A stretch of 51,811 nt of DNA, from assembly GCA_964495095.1 (NCBI GenBank), contig CAZBUH010000002.1, positions 1 to 51,811 of the forward strand, written 5' to 3'. A program made the translations under genes and the position numbers. This document shows positions 17,148 to 24,781 of this stretch, one piece after another. Position 1 is the stretch's first letter. Every line of letters starts with the position of its first letter. This DNA comes from CAZBUH01 sp964495095. Lineage in GTDB: Bacteria > Bacillota > Clostridia > Oscillospirales > Oscillospiraceae. The notes beneath the pieces were generated by a model, which made no database searches, was not told the DNA's origin, and saw only the letters and a program-made list of their open reading frames with translations.

Positions 17148-19177
17148 AGGTGACATTGGCAAAGACAGCGGGCTTCTGCTTCGGCGTAAGCAGGGCCGTG
17201 AAGCTGGCGGAGCAGGCCGCAGAAGCGGGCCCCTGCTGCACGCTTGGGCCGCTTATACACAATAAAAGCGTCACCGATATGCTGGCATCAAAGGGAGTAA
17301 GAGAGATAGAGGATGTCTCCCAGGTGTGCGGCGGGACGGTAGTGATACGCTCCCACGGAATCGGCCGGGCGGAGCGGGAGCGGCTGGAGGCCGCCGGAGC
17401 TGAGATAATAGACGCCACCTGCCCTGACGTGGCCAAAATACATAAAATCGTATCCCGGGAGTCCGACGAGGGGCGGCAGGTGGTGATAATCGGCCAGAGG
17501 AACCATCCGGAGGTGCTGGCCATATGCGGATGGTGCCGTGACCCGATAGTTTTTGAGACGGCGGCCGAGGTTGGTGAATGGCTGAAAAAGGCAGAAAACC
17601 GCGAAAAGCTTCTGTCAGTAGTGTCTCAGACCACCGGAAAACGTGACAATTTTGAACTAAGTGTGAATTTAATAAAAAAAGAGTGTACAAACAGCAAAAT
17701 ATTTGATACAATATGTAATACTACGTTCAATAGGCAAAAGGAAGCTGCGAAACTGGCATCTGAAAATGACGCGATGATTGTTATCGGAGGGGCACACAGC
17801 GCAAACAGCCGCCATCTTGCGGACATCTGCAGGCAGTACTGCGGCAAGGTGCTTTTTGTCGAGACTGCGGACGGGCTCAAGCCGTGGGAATTTGACGGAG
17901 TGGATACCGTGGGTATCACTGCGGGGGCGTCAACGCCTGCGTGGATAATAAAGGAGGTCTACAATAAGATGAGCGAAGAGGTCATTACCATGGAAGGAAC
18001 GGAGTCCTTCGAAGAGCTGCTTGAAAAATCTATTAAAACTTTACATACAGGAGAGAAGGTAACAGGCGTCGTAGCGGCCATAACGCCGACTGAGATATCT
18101 GTTGATCTGGGAACAAAGCAGTCCGGATACATACCCGTGTCCGAGCTTTCCGACGATCCTCTTGTCAAGGCGGAGGATATAGTTAAGGTCGGCGATGAAA
18201 TCGAAACATATGTCATGCGCGTAAACGATGTTGAGGGCACTGTGATGCTCTCCAAAAAGCGTCTTGATTCAGCTAAAAACTGGGAGCTTATCATGGCCGC
18301 CAAGGACGATAAGACCGTTATGGAAGGCATTGTGCTTGAGGACAACAGGGGCGGAGTCGTCGTCTCCGTAAAGGGCGTAAGGGTGTTTGTGCCTGCCTCC
18401 CAGACAGGGCTTCCCAAGGATGCGCCCATGTCCGATTTGGTAAAGAGCACAGTCCGTCTGTGTATTACCGAGGTAAACCAGTCCAGGAAGAGAGTGGTAG
18501 GCTCCATTAGGGCGGCCGCCTATGAGGAGAGAAAAGAGAAGGCCGAGAAGGTCTGGAACGAGATCGAAGAGGGAAAGAGGTACAAGGGCGTTGTAAAGTC
18601 CCTCACCTCCTACGGTGCGTTTGTGGATATCGGCGGCGTGGACGGCATGGTGCATGTCTCCGAGCTGAGCTGGCTCAGAATCAGACAGCCCTCCGACGTT
18701 GTAAAGGTCGGCGATGAGATAGAAGTATATGTCATCTCCTTTGATAAAGAGAAGAGAAAAATTTCACTTGGCTACAAGGACCCGGAGGCCAACCCCTGGG
18801 TGAAGTTTACCTCTGCCTATTCCGTCGGCGACGTTGTGGCGGTCAAGGTGGTAAAGCTGATGCAGTTCGGCGCCTTTGCCGAGATCCTGCCCGGAGTTGA
18901 CGGCCTTATCCACATTTCCCAGATCGCAAACCGCAGGATAGGAAAGCCCGACGAGGTGCTTAGCGAGGGAGAAACCGTGACTGCCAAGATTACCGCTATC
19001 GAAGAGGCCGAGCACAAAGTATCGCTCAGCATCCGCGCTCTCTCCGAGGCTCCCGCGCCGGAGCCTGCCCAGGAGCCGGAGGAGCCCCCGGCGTCCGATG
19101 AGTCCCAGGCGTCCGATGAGCCCAGCGTTGTATACGATACCGATCATCCCACAGAGGTCCACGAGGACGCTGAATAA
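17144..19177 (+). CDS. ispH: Fusion of IspH (HMBPP reductase) and ribosomal protein S1
   Basis: A 677-residue fusion. Residues 1 to about 280 are IspH, the 4Fe-4S enzyme that makes IPP and DMAPP in the last step of the MEP pathway; its three cluster cysteines are C12 (GFCFGV), C93 (DATCPD) and C191 (TICNTT). Four S1 RNA-binding repeats follow at about 303-372, 389-455, 477-546 and 562-632, then a Pro/Glu/Ser-rich acidic tail. Such IspH-S1 fusions are known in Clostridia. A perfect Shine-Dalgarno and in-frame ATG lie at the junction (17951-17971), so a separate S1 product is possible. The gene ends at a strong terminator. Confidence 0.96.
   Translation: MKVTLAKTAGFCFGVSRAVKLAEQAAEAGPCCTLGPLIHNKSVTDMLASKGVREIEDVSQVCGGTVVIRSHGIGRAERERLEAAGAEIIDATCPDVAKIHKIVSRESDEGRQVVIIGQRNHPEVLAICGWCRDPIVFETAAEVGEWLKKAENREKLLSVVSQTTGKRDNFELSVNLIKKECTNSKIFDTICNTTFNRQKEAAKLASENDAMIVIGGAHSANSRHLADICRQYCGKVLFVETADGLKPWEFDGVDTVGITAGASTPAWIIKEVYNKMSEEVITMEGTESFEELLEKSIKTLHTGEKVTGVVAAITPTEISVDLGTKQSGYIPVSELSDDPLVKAEDIVKVGDEIETYVMRVNDVEGTVMLSKKRLDSAKNWELIMAAKDDKTVMEGIVLEDNRGGVVVSVKGVRVFVPASQTGLPKDAPMSDLVKSTVRLCITEVNQSRKRVVGSIRAAAYEERKEKAEKVWNEIEEGKRYKGVVKSLTSYGAFVDIGGVDGMVHVSELSWLRIRQPSDVVKVGDEIEVYVISFDKEKRKISLGYKDPEANPWVKFTSAYSVGDVVAVKVVKLMQFGAFAEILPGVDGLIHISQIANRRIGKPDEVLSEGETVTAKITAIEEAEHKVSLSIRALSEAPAPEPAQEPEEPPASDESQASDEPSVVYDTDHPTEVHEDAE
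17951..17971 (+). promoter_or_regulatory. Internal ribosome-binding site and start at the IspH/S1 junction
   Basis: AAGGAGGT (17951-17958) is a full-strength Shine-Dalgarno sequence, followed after 10 bases by an in-frame ATG (17969) at codon 276 of the fusion. The predicted product, starting MSEEVITMEGTESFEELL, would be a 402-residue free S1 protein. The SD overlaps codons for the common IspH ending IIKEV, so it could be partly codon-driven. Confidence 0.6.
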
Positions 19178-19193
19178 CAACTGAAAATTCCGT

Positions 19194-19231
19194 CCGGAGC
19201 CGCCCATATTGGCGGCTCCGGTATTTTTTTG
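19194..19231 (+). terminator. Intrinsic terminator after ispH-S1
   Basis: CCGGAGCCGCC (19194-19204), 6-base loop, GGCGGCTCCGG (19211-19221), then TATTTTTTTG. A strong 11-bp GC-rich stem with a T-run, closing the cmk-plsC-ispH operon. Confidence 0.95.
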
Positions 19232-19251
19232 CCCGAAAAACGCCGTATCGC

Positions 19252-19281
19252 TTGCTATTTTGGCTCAAAAGGGTCTATAAT
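19252..19281 (+). promoter_or_regulatory. Sigma-A promoter of the carD-ispDF unit
   Basis: TTGCTA (19252-19257), 18-base spacer and perfect TATAAT (19276-19281), directly after the preceding terminator and about 40 bases before the CarD start codon. Confidence 0.75.
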
Positions 19282-19321
19282 AATTACGGTAATACTTATA
19301 AAAAAGGAGTTGAGCGGCCGT

Positions 19322-19798
19322 ATGTACAAGGTGGGAGACAAGATCGCCCATCCCCTGCACGGTGCGGGGACGGTAGACAGCATTGTGGAGCGGGAAATAC
19401 AGGGCAAAGTGAAGCGCTATTATACGGTGAATATGCCCAGCAGCGGCATGGTAGTTATGATACCGACCGATACCAGCGACCTTATAGGCGTGCGGCCGAT
19501 AGTGGAGCCGGAGGAGGCAGACGCGGTGATAGCGTCCCTGTCCGAGAAAAGCGTGGAAATGACGTCAAACTGGAATAAGCGCTACCGGGAGAATATGCTG
19601 AAGCTAAAAAGCGGGGACCTGAGAAAAGTTGCCTCCGTGGTAAAGGAGCTTTACAGGCGGGATAAGGAAAAGGGACTCTCCACCGGCGAGAGGAAAATGC
19701 TCCACTCAGCCAGGGAGATACTGCTTTCCGAGCTTGTGCTGGCTCAGGATACAAGCTATGAAGAGGCGGAGGCAAAGCTCAATTCGGCGCTGGCCTGA
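19322..19798 (+). CDS. CarD/CdnL family transcription regulator
   Basis: A 158-residue protein starting MYKVGDKIAHPLHGAGTVDSI, the CarD/CdnL RNA-polymerase-interacting Tudor-like domain (about 1-65), followed by a helical DNA-binding domain that includes KVASVVKELYRRDKEKGLSTG. Members stabilise open promoter complexes. The ATG at 19322 fits the family N-terminus and has AAGGAG 12 bases upstream; an upstream start reading through the terminator is rejected. CarD genes next to ispD/ispF are also seen in actinobacteria, so this pairing is old. Confidence 0.93.
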   Translation: MYKVGDKIAHPLHGAGTVDSIVEREIQGKVKRYYTVNMPSSGMVVMIPTDTSDLIGVRPIVEPEEADAVIASLSEKSVEMTSNWNKRYRENMLKLKSGDLRKVASVVKELYRRDKEKGLSTGERKMLHSAREILLSELVLAQDTSYEEAEAKLNSALA

Positions 19799-19810
19799 TG
19801 GGAGAAAAGT

Positions 19811-21004
19811 ATGGGAATTATCGGTAAGCTTTTAAAACATAGCTGCTCCGCTGTGGTGGCCGCCGCAGGAAGCTCCGCGCGCATGGAGGGCGTAAACAAG
19901 CTCACAGCGGAGCTGTGCGGCGTGCCGGTGCTTATACATACCCTCCGGGCGCTGGATGAGTGCCCGGAAATAAGCGAAATAATAGTCGTTACACGGGAGA
20001 GCGATATCCAGGAGATCGCCGGAATGTGCAGCGAATACGGCGTAAAAAAGGTCGCCAAGGTGATAAAGGGCGGGGCGACCAGAATGGAGTCCGTGTATGC
20101 CGGCGTACTGGAGACCTCGAAAAAATCTGCGTTTATCGCAATTCACGACGGGGCGCGGCCCCTCGCGTCGCCTGGGCTTATCTCCAGGACGATACACAGC
20201 GCCATGAATTTCGGCGCGGCAATAGCCGCCGTGCCGGTAAAGGACACTGTAAAAATCGTGGATAATTTCACCGTTTCCGCCACTCCGGACAGGGAGACGC
20301 TCTATTCCGCTCAGACGCCGCAGGTCTTTAAAGCCGAGATAATTAAGCCGGCGCTTCAAAACGCGGTGGATAAAAAGCTCAGCGTAACCGACGACTGCGC
20401 CGCAGCGGAGGCCATGGGAGTAAATGTGCATATTTCCAAGGGCGACTACAGGAATATCAAGATTACAACTCCTGAGGACATAGCTGCTGCGGAGGCGATT
20501 TTGAAGGGGGAGTCCGGAATGGCCGCTGATATGCGGATAGGCCACGGGTACGATGTGCACCGGCTCACAGAGGGCAGAAAGCTTATTCTGGGCGGTGTGG
20601 AAATACCTTATGAAAAGGGCCTTCTGGGCCACTCCGACGCGGACGTGCTTATCCACGCCCTTATGGACGCTATGCTGGGGGCCGCCGCGCTGGGCGATAT
20701 AGGCCGCCATTTTCCTGACACCGACGAAAAATACAGCGGCATAAGCAGTGTGGTGCTTCTGCGGGAGGTGTCGGGGCTTGTGGCGGAAAAGGGCTACAGC
20801 CTTGGAAACGCCGATGTGACAGTGATAGCCCAGCGGCCAAAGCTGGCGGGCTATATAGAGGATATGAGGAAAAATATATCCGAGGCGTTGGGAGTAAGCC
20901 CTGAAAAGATAAATATAAAGGCCACCACGGAGGAAAAACTGGGATTTACCGGCGAAGGGCTGGGGATTGCCGCCCACGCCGTGGCCATGCTCTGCAAAAA
21001 GTGA
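19811..21004 (+). CDS. ispDF: Bifunctional IspD/IspF enzyme of the MEP pathway
   Basis: A 397-residue fusion. Residues about 12-230 are IspD, which couples CTP with methylerythritol phosphate (AVVAAAGSSARM nucleotide-binding loop, AIHDGARPL). Residues about 240-395 are IspF, the cyclodiphosphate synthase, with metal ligands D248 and H250 in GHGYDVHRL and the GHSDADVLIHALMDA and FPDTDEKY segments. The window thus carries three late MEP functions. Lies 12 bases after carD. SD-like bases and an in-frame ATG occur at the domain boundary (20504-20521), allowing a free IspF. Confidence 0.96.
   Translation: MGIIGKLLKHSCSAVVAAAGSSARMEGVNKLTAELCGVPVLIHTLRALDECPEISEIIVVTRESDIQEIAGMCSEYGVKKVAKVIKGGATRMESVYAGVLETSKKSAFIAIHDGARPLASPGLISRTIHSAMNFGAAIAAVPVKDTVKIVDNFTVSATPDRETLYSAQTPQVFKAEIIKPALQNAVDKKLSVTDDCAAAEAMGVNVHISKGDYRNIKITTPEDIAAAEAILKGESGMAADMRIGHGYDVHRLTEGRKLILGGVEIPYEKGLLGHSDADVLIHALMDAMLGAAALGDIGRHFPDTDEKYSGISSVVLLREVSGLVAEKGYSLGNADVTVIAQRPKLAGYIEDMRKNISEALGVSPEKINIKATTEEKLGFTGEGLGIAAHAVAMLCKK
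20504..20521 (+). promoter_or_regulatory. Possible internal ribosome-binding site and start at the IspD/IspF junction
   Basis: AAGGGGGAG (20504-20512) can pair with the anti-SD with one G-U pair, and an in-frame ATG follows six bases later (20519, codon 237). The product would start MAADMRIGHGYDVH, which is where a stand-alone IspF begins. Confidence 0.5.
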
Positions 21005-21069
21005 ACTGCTCGGTCCTGGGACCTGGGCGCTAAAACTGAATATACGCCATTTTTCACCACGGGCAATGC

Positions 21070-21134
21070 TTCTCCTCTCGGCATAATATGGAATGACCGG
21101 CAAAGCCGGCGCTACGCTGAGAGGAGAATTTTTT
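21070..21134 (+). promoter_or_regulatory. Structured leader closing the DUF3343 ribosome-binding site
   Basis: TTCTCCTCTCGGC (21070-21082) pairs with GCTGAGAGGAGAA (21116-21128) over 13 bp with one G-U pair; an inner hairpin CCGGC/GCCGG sits inside. The 3' arm contains GAGGAG, the ribosome-binding site of the GTG at 21135, and six T follow. This could be a terminator, a translational switch or an RNA-sensing leader. I do not recognise it as a known riboswitch class. Confidence 0.6.
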
Positions 21135-21389
21135 GTGACTAATTATCTGATAATCTGCCGGTCCCTTACCCAGGCTCAAAGAAGCGCCAAGGCGCTGGAA
21201 CGCGCCGGGATAACGGCAGTTGTAATAAAAACTCCGAGGGATATTGCAACCGACGGCTGCGGCTACTGCGTGAAGGTGTCGGAAAAGCGCCTGAGCCACG
21301 CGCTCACCGTGCTGAAGGACGCCGGGCTGGGTGTAAACAAGGTGTATGTCCAGAGCGGGGATGGGTACAGCTCGGAGGTGTCGGTGTGA
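21135..21389 (+). CDS. DUF3343 protein (putative Se/S carrier-like)
   Basis: An 84-residue protein starting MTNYLIICRSLTQAQRSAKAL. It carries the conserved GCGYCVKV segment with a CxxC pair at C42 and C45. DUF3343 proteins are often encoded beside cysteine desulfurases, YedF or selenium genes and are proposed to carry sulfur or selenium; that role is inferred from neighbours. Here the stop overlaps the start of a cysteine-desulfurase-like gene (GTGA), supporting a functional pair. The GTG start is chosen for its GAGGAG site. The whole unit lies behind a long hairpin. Confidence 0.85.
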   Translation: MTNYLIICRSLTQAQRSAKALERAGITAVVIKTPRDIATDGCGYCVKVSEKRLSHALTVLKDAGLGVNKVYVQSGDGYSSEVSV

Positions 21390-22516
21390 TATATTTGGAT
21401 AACGCTGCCACCACTTTCAGAAAACCGGCTTCGGTCAGGCGCGGTATGCAGCGGGCGATGCGCTCCATGAGCAGCCCGGGCAGGGGCGGATATCCCCAGG
21501 CGATGCTGGCGGCGGAAACGGCTTACGAATGCCGTGACGCTGCGGCCAGACTGTTCAATGTGGCGGAGCTGGAGACGGTTACGTTTACGATGAACGCCAC
21601 CCACGGGCTGAATATAGCCGTAAAGAGCCTGGCGGGCCCGGGAAGCCAGGTTGTCATATCAGGTTACGAGCACAACTCTGTGCTGCGTCCCCTGAAGGCT
21701 ATGGGCGCCAGAATAAAGGTGGCGTCCTCAGAGCTTTTTGAGCCGGAGATGGCCGTACACGCCTTTGACAGCGCCATAACCGATAAAACAGAGCTGGTGG
21801 TGTGCAACCACATGTCAAACGTGTTCGGCTATATCCTGCCCGCTGAGAGGATAGCGGCCATGTGCGCCCAGCGGGGGATACCGTTTATTCTTGACGCGTC
21901 CCAATCCGCAGGAGCGCTGGATATCGACGCCGCTGCACTTCGGGCGGCATTTATTGCGATGCCGGGCCACAAGGGCCTTTACGGCCCACAGGGCACAGGC
22001 ATCCTGATATGCGGAGTTATGCCGAAGCCTCTTATGGAGGGCGGCACCGGCAGCAACTCCATCTCCCCGGAGATGCCCTCATTCCTGCCCGACAGGCTGG
22101 AGGCCGGGACGAACAATATGCCCGGGGTCACGGGGCTGCTCACCGGAATCAACTATGTACTGCGCAGAAAGCCGGGAAATATCCTGAAAAAAGAGAAGGA
22201 GCTTATTTCAGAGGCCGGGGCGGGGCTTGAGTCCATACCGGGCGTCAAGGCGTATTTTTCAAAGCATGCCTTCAGCCAGGGGGGAGTAGTGTCCTTTAAC
22301 CTGCGAGGCATGGGCTGCGAGGAGGCCGCAGAGGCGCTGGCCGAGAGGGGCATAGCCGTCCGGTCCGGGCTCCACTGTTCGCCTCTTGCCCACAGCACCG
22401 CGGGGACGCTGGAGACCGGCACGGTCCGGGCCAGCGTGTCGGATTTCAATACAAAGCGTGATATTGCGCTGTTTTTGAACGCGGTGGAGGATATTGCCGC
22501 GAAAAACCGGAAATAA
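21386..22516 (+). CDS. Cysteine desulfurase / selenocysteine lyase-like PLP enzyme
   Basis: Class V aminotransferase-fold enzyme of 376 residues. IYLDNAATTFRKP is the standard N-terminus, K196 in MPGHKGLYGP is the PLP lysine and C331 in RSGLHCSPLAH is the persulfide-forming cysteine of the group II (SufS/CsdB-like) arm. It probably removes sulfur, or selenium, from cysteine or selenocysteine. Substrate and acceptor are not fixed by sequence; the coupled DUF3343 gene suggests its partner. The GTG start overlaps the DUF3343 stop. No suf or isc scaffold genes are nearby, which argues against general Fe-S assembly. Confidence 0.9.
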   Translation: MIYLDNAATTFRKPASVRRGMQRAMRSMSSPGRGGYPQAMLAAETAYECRDAAARLFNVAELETVTFTMNATHGLNIAVKSLAGPGSQVVISGYEHNSVLRPLKAMGARIKVASSELFEPEMAVHAFDSAITDKTELVVCNHMSNVFGYILPAERIAAMCAQRGIPFILDASQSAGALDIDAAALRAAFIAMPGHKGLYGPQGTGILICGVMPKPLMEGGTGSNSISPEMPSFLPDRLEAGTNNMPGVTGLLTGINYVLRRKPGNILKKEKELISEAGAGLESIPGVKAYFSKHAFSQGGVVSFNLRGMGCEEAAEALAERGIAVRSGLHCSPLAHSTAGTLETGTVRASVSDFNTKRDIALFLNAVEDIAAKNRK

Positions 22517-22565
22517 TCTGAGATTAAAAGAAGTATGAATTATTTATAAAGTTTCCCCGTATTTA

Positions 22566-22594
22566 TTGCCAATTCCCGCGATTTATTATATACT
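22566..22594 (+). promoter_or_regulatory. Sigma-A promoter of the cdaA operon, inside a terminator
   Basis: TTGCCA (22566-22571), 17-base spacer, TATACT (22589-22594). The -35 box lies at the 5' arm of the hairpin at 22570-22611 and the -10 box in its loop, with transcription expected to begin near 22601, just at the 3' arm. Confidence 0.65.
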
Positions 22595-22616
22595 AAAGGC
22601 TGCGGGAATTGTTTTT
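22570..22616 (+). terminator. Intrinsic terminator after the desulfurase-like gene
   Basis: CAATTCCCGC (22570-22579) pairs exactly with GCGGGAATTG (22602-22611), followed by TTTTT. The 22-base loop contains the -10 box of the next operon. Upstream transcripts fold it; transcripts started from the embedded promoter lack the 5' arm. Confidence 0.8.
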
Positions 22617-22638
22617 CCCCGGAGAGGATGGTGACCAG

Positions 22639-23493
22639 GTGGATGCCGTAAGGAATATTATCGGCGTTATATGGAGCTACCGCTATTCAATAGAGCTTAC
22701 GGATGTTATAGACGTAGCGGTAGTTGCATTTCTTATATATAAGCTCCTGAGGTTTGTGAGAAAAACCAACCTCATGACGATATTGAAGGGAATTGCTATC
22801 CTTATTATAGCGCTGTGGTTATCGAGCCTTCTGCAGCTCAATGTGATAAACTTTATCCTGGGCAAGACTATGGAGCTGGGCATCCTGGCTCTGGTAATCC
22901 TGTTCCAGCCGGAGCTGAGGCGTATGCTGGAGCAGTTCGGCAGCAATTTCACAGGCTGGTTTTCGATGCGGAAGCTCAGCCAGACTGAAATGGAGACGGC
23001 CATAGCCCAGACGGTTTTCGCCTGCGAGGCCATGTCAAAGACAAAGACCGGCGCGCTTATAGTTTTTGAGCGCACCGTCAGCCTGGACGACAGCCTGAAA
23101 ACCGGTACGCTGCTGGATGCGGAGCCTACAGCGGAGCTTCTGAAGAATATTTTCTACCCAAAGGCCCCCCTTCACGACGGCGCCGTTATAATGCGCAAGG
23201 GCAGGGTTACCGGGGCCGGCTGTATGCTGCCGCTTACCAATAACTCCAATTTGAGCCGGGACCTGGGCATGCGCCACAGGGCCGGAATAGGCGTGAGCGA
23301 GCGGTCGGACGCGGTGGTGGCGATAGTCTCTGAGGAGACGGGGGCCATTTCCGTGGCCGTAGGCGGTATGTTAAAGCGGCATCTGTCTACCGATACCTTC
23401 GAGCAGATTCTGAGGAATGAGCTTATCGCCGAGGCGGAGCAGAAACGCAGGATACCTTTGGGATTTAAGGGGAAAAAGAATGAAAAGCAGTAA
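22639..23493 (+). CDS. cdaA: Diadenylate cyclase CdaA
   Basis: Membrane-bound enzyme that makes cyclic di-AMP from two ATP, controlling potassium, osmotic and cell-wall homeostasis. About 284 residues: three membrane helices within the first 95, then the DAC catalytic domain with D180-G181-A182 (HDGAVIM) and R212-H213-R214 (MRHRAGIGVSE). The GTG at 22639 is preferred because GGAGAGG lies 11 bases before it and because the family begins with the short stretch before the first helix; an earlier TTG adds only hairpin-derived residues. It overlaps cdaR by 14 bases. Confidence 0.96.
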   Translation: MDAVRNIIGVIWSYRYSIELTDVIDVAVVAFLIYKLLRFVRKTNLMTILKGIAILIIALWLSSLLQLNVINFILGKTMELGILALVILFQPELRRMLEQFGSNFTGWFSMRKLSQTEMETAIAQTVFACEAMSKTKTGALIVFERTVSLDDSLKTGTLLDAEPTAELLKNIFYPKAPLHDGAVIMRKGRVTGAGCMLPLTNNSNLSRDLGMRHRAGIGVSERSDAVVAIVSEETGAISVAVGGMLKRHLSTDTFEQILRNELIAEAEQKRRIPLGFKGKKNEKQ

Positions 23494-24778
23494 GATGGCA
23501 GAGATTTTCGGCAGCCGCGCATCCTGCTTTATAGTGGCCGTGATAGCCTCTGTAGGGCTCTGGGCCTATGTGGCCTATGCTGAGAATCCGGACTTTACAA
23601 CGACAATAAGCGGGATACCTGTGGAGCTTACAGGCGAGGAGGACCTCACCTCAAATAACCTGATAGTTACAAAGGTGAGCCGCGATGAGGTCTCTGTGAG
23701 GTTTTCGGGAAAGCGGAACATACTTTCAAAGCTCAGCGAAAAAAATCTCTCCGTTACCGCGGACCTGACGGAGATAATAAAATACGGCAGCGCCGGAAAC
23801 TATCAGATACAGTATACGATAAATTACCCCTCCGGCGTGGATTCGGGAAACATATCCGTTACCAGCAGCACGGGCTATATAACTGTAACGGTGGACGAGC
23901 TTATATCCAAGTCGGTGCAGGTCCAGGGCGGCTATAACGGCACTATCGCCGAGGGCTACCAGGCGGAGCCTATCGAGGTGGAGCCGCAGAGCATAACGAT
24001 TTCAGGCCCAAAGGAGACGGTGTCGAAGGTGTCCTACGCGGGAGTCACCCTCAGCAGGGACGAATTCAGCAAGACCGTCAGCGAGGACGTGGGGTACACC
24101 CTTATGGACGACAGCGACAACGAAATTTCCAAGGACGGGCTCACATTTGACACAGAATCGGTGAATGTGACGCTGCCTATCGCTATGGTGAAGGAAGCGG
24201 CCCTCACGGTAAACCTCATCCCCGGCGGCGGTGCCTCCCTTGATGACGGCAACGTGGAAGTGGATATCGAGCCTGAATCCATAACGCTGGTGGGCGACGC
24301 GGAAATTCTGAGCGGTGTAAACCAGATACTGCTGGGCACTATAGACCTTAACAAGTTCACCCTCTCCACAACGGAGACATTCAAGATAGTTATTCCGAAT
24401 GATGTTACAAACCAGACGGGCGAGACCGAGGCTGTGGTGACGGTGACGGTGAAGGGCCTTTCCACAAAGAAGCTCTCGGCCACGAATATCTCGATAATAA
24501 ACGAGAGCGACGGCTACTACTCCAATATAATCACCCAGAGCCTTGATATCACCCTGAGAGGCCCGGAGGACCAGCTCGGGCAGGTTACGGCGGAAAATAT
24601 CAGGATAGTGGGCGATATGAGCGAGCTGGGCCAGGTCACGGGAAGCTGCACCCTTACCGCAAAGGTATATGTGGACGGATTCAGCTCTGTGGGAGCCGTA
24701 GGCACATATACAATAACGGCAGTTGTGAATGAGGGCGTCCCGGAGCCGGAGCCTGTAAGCAATCCGGGGGAAGAATAG
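23480..24778 (+). CDS. cdaR: CdaR (YbbR-domain) regulator of CdaA
   Basis: An extracellular protein with one N-terminal membrane helix (about 13-33) and a series of YbbR repeats filling the rest of its 432 residues (for example VQGGYNGTIAEGYQAEPIEVEPQ begins one and LNLIPGG-like LTVNLIPGG another). In Bacillus CdaR binds CdaA and tunes its activity. The C-terminus is Pro/Glu-rich. The ATG at 23480, with AAGGGG upstream, overlaps cdaA. No glmM follows, unlike the usual cdaA-cdaR-glmM order. Confidence 0.93.
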   Translation: MKSSKMAEIFGSRASCFIVAVIASVGLWAYVAYAENPDFTTTISGIPVELTGEEDLTSNNLIVTKVSRDEVSVRFSGKRNILSKLSEKNLSVTADLTEIIKYGSAGNYQIQYTINYPSGVDSGNISVTSSTGYITVTVDELISKSVQVQGGYNGTIAEGYQAEPIEVEPQSITISGPKETVSKVSYAGVTLSRDEFSKTVSEDVGYTLMDDSDNEISKDGLTFDTESVNVTLPIAMVKEAALTVNLIPGGGASLDDGNVEVDIEPESITLVGDAEILSGVNQILLGTIDLNKFTLSTTETFKIVIPNDVTNQTGETEAVVTVTVKGLSTKKLSATNISIINESDGYYSNIITQSLDITLRGPEDQLGQVTAENIRIVGDMSELGQVTGSCTLTAKVYVDGFSSVGAVGTYTITAVVNEGVPEPEPVSNPGEE

Positions 24779-24781
24779 CCA

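Noticed and set aside
19832..21103. 423-codon minus-strand open frame opposite ispDF
   Set aside because: Same artefact; the plus-strand gene has complete IspD and IspF motifs.
21111..21128. Resemblance to the CTGAGA box of a TPP riboswitch before the DUF3343 gene
   Set aside because: The other conserved TPP elements (ACCTGATCTGG-like segment) are absent.
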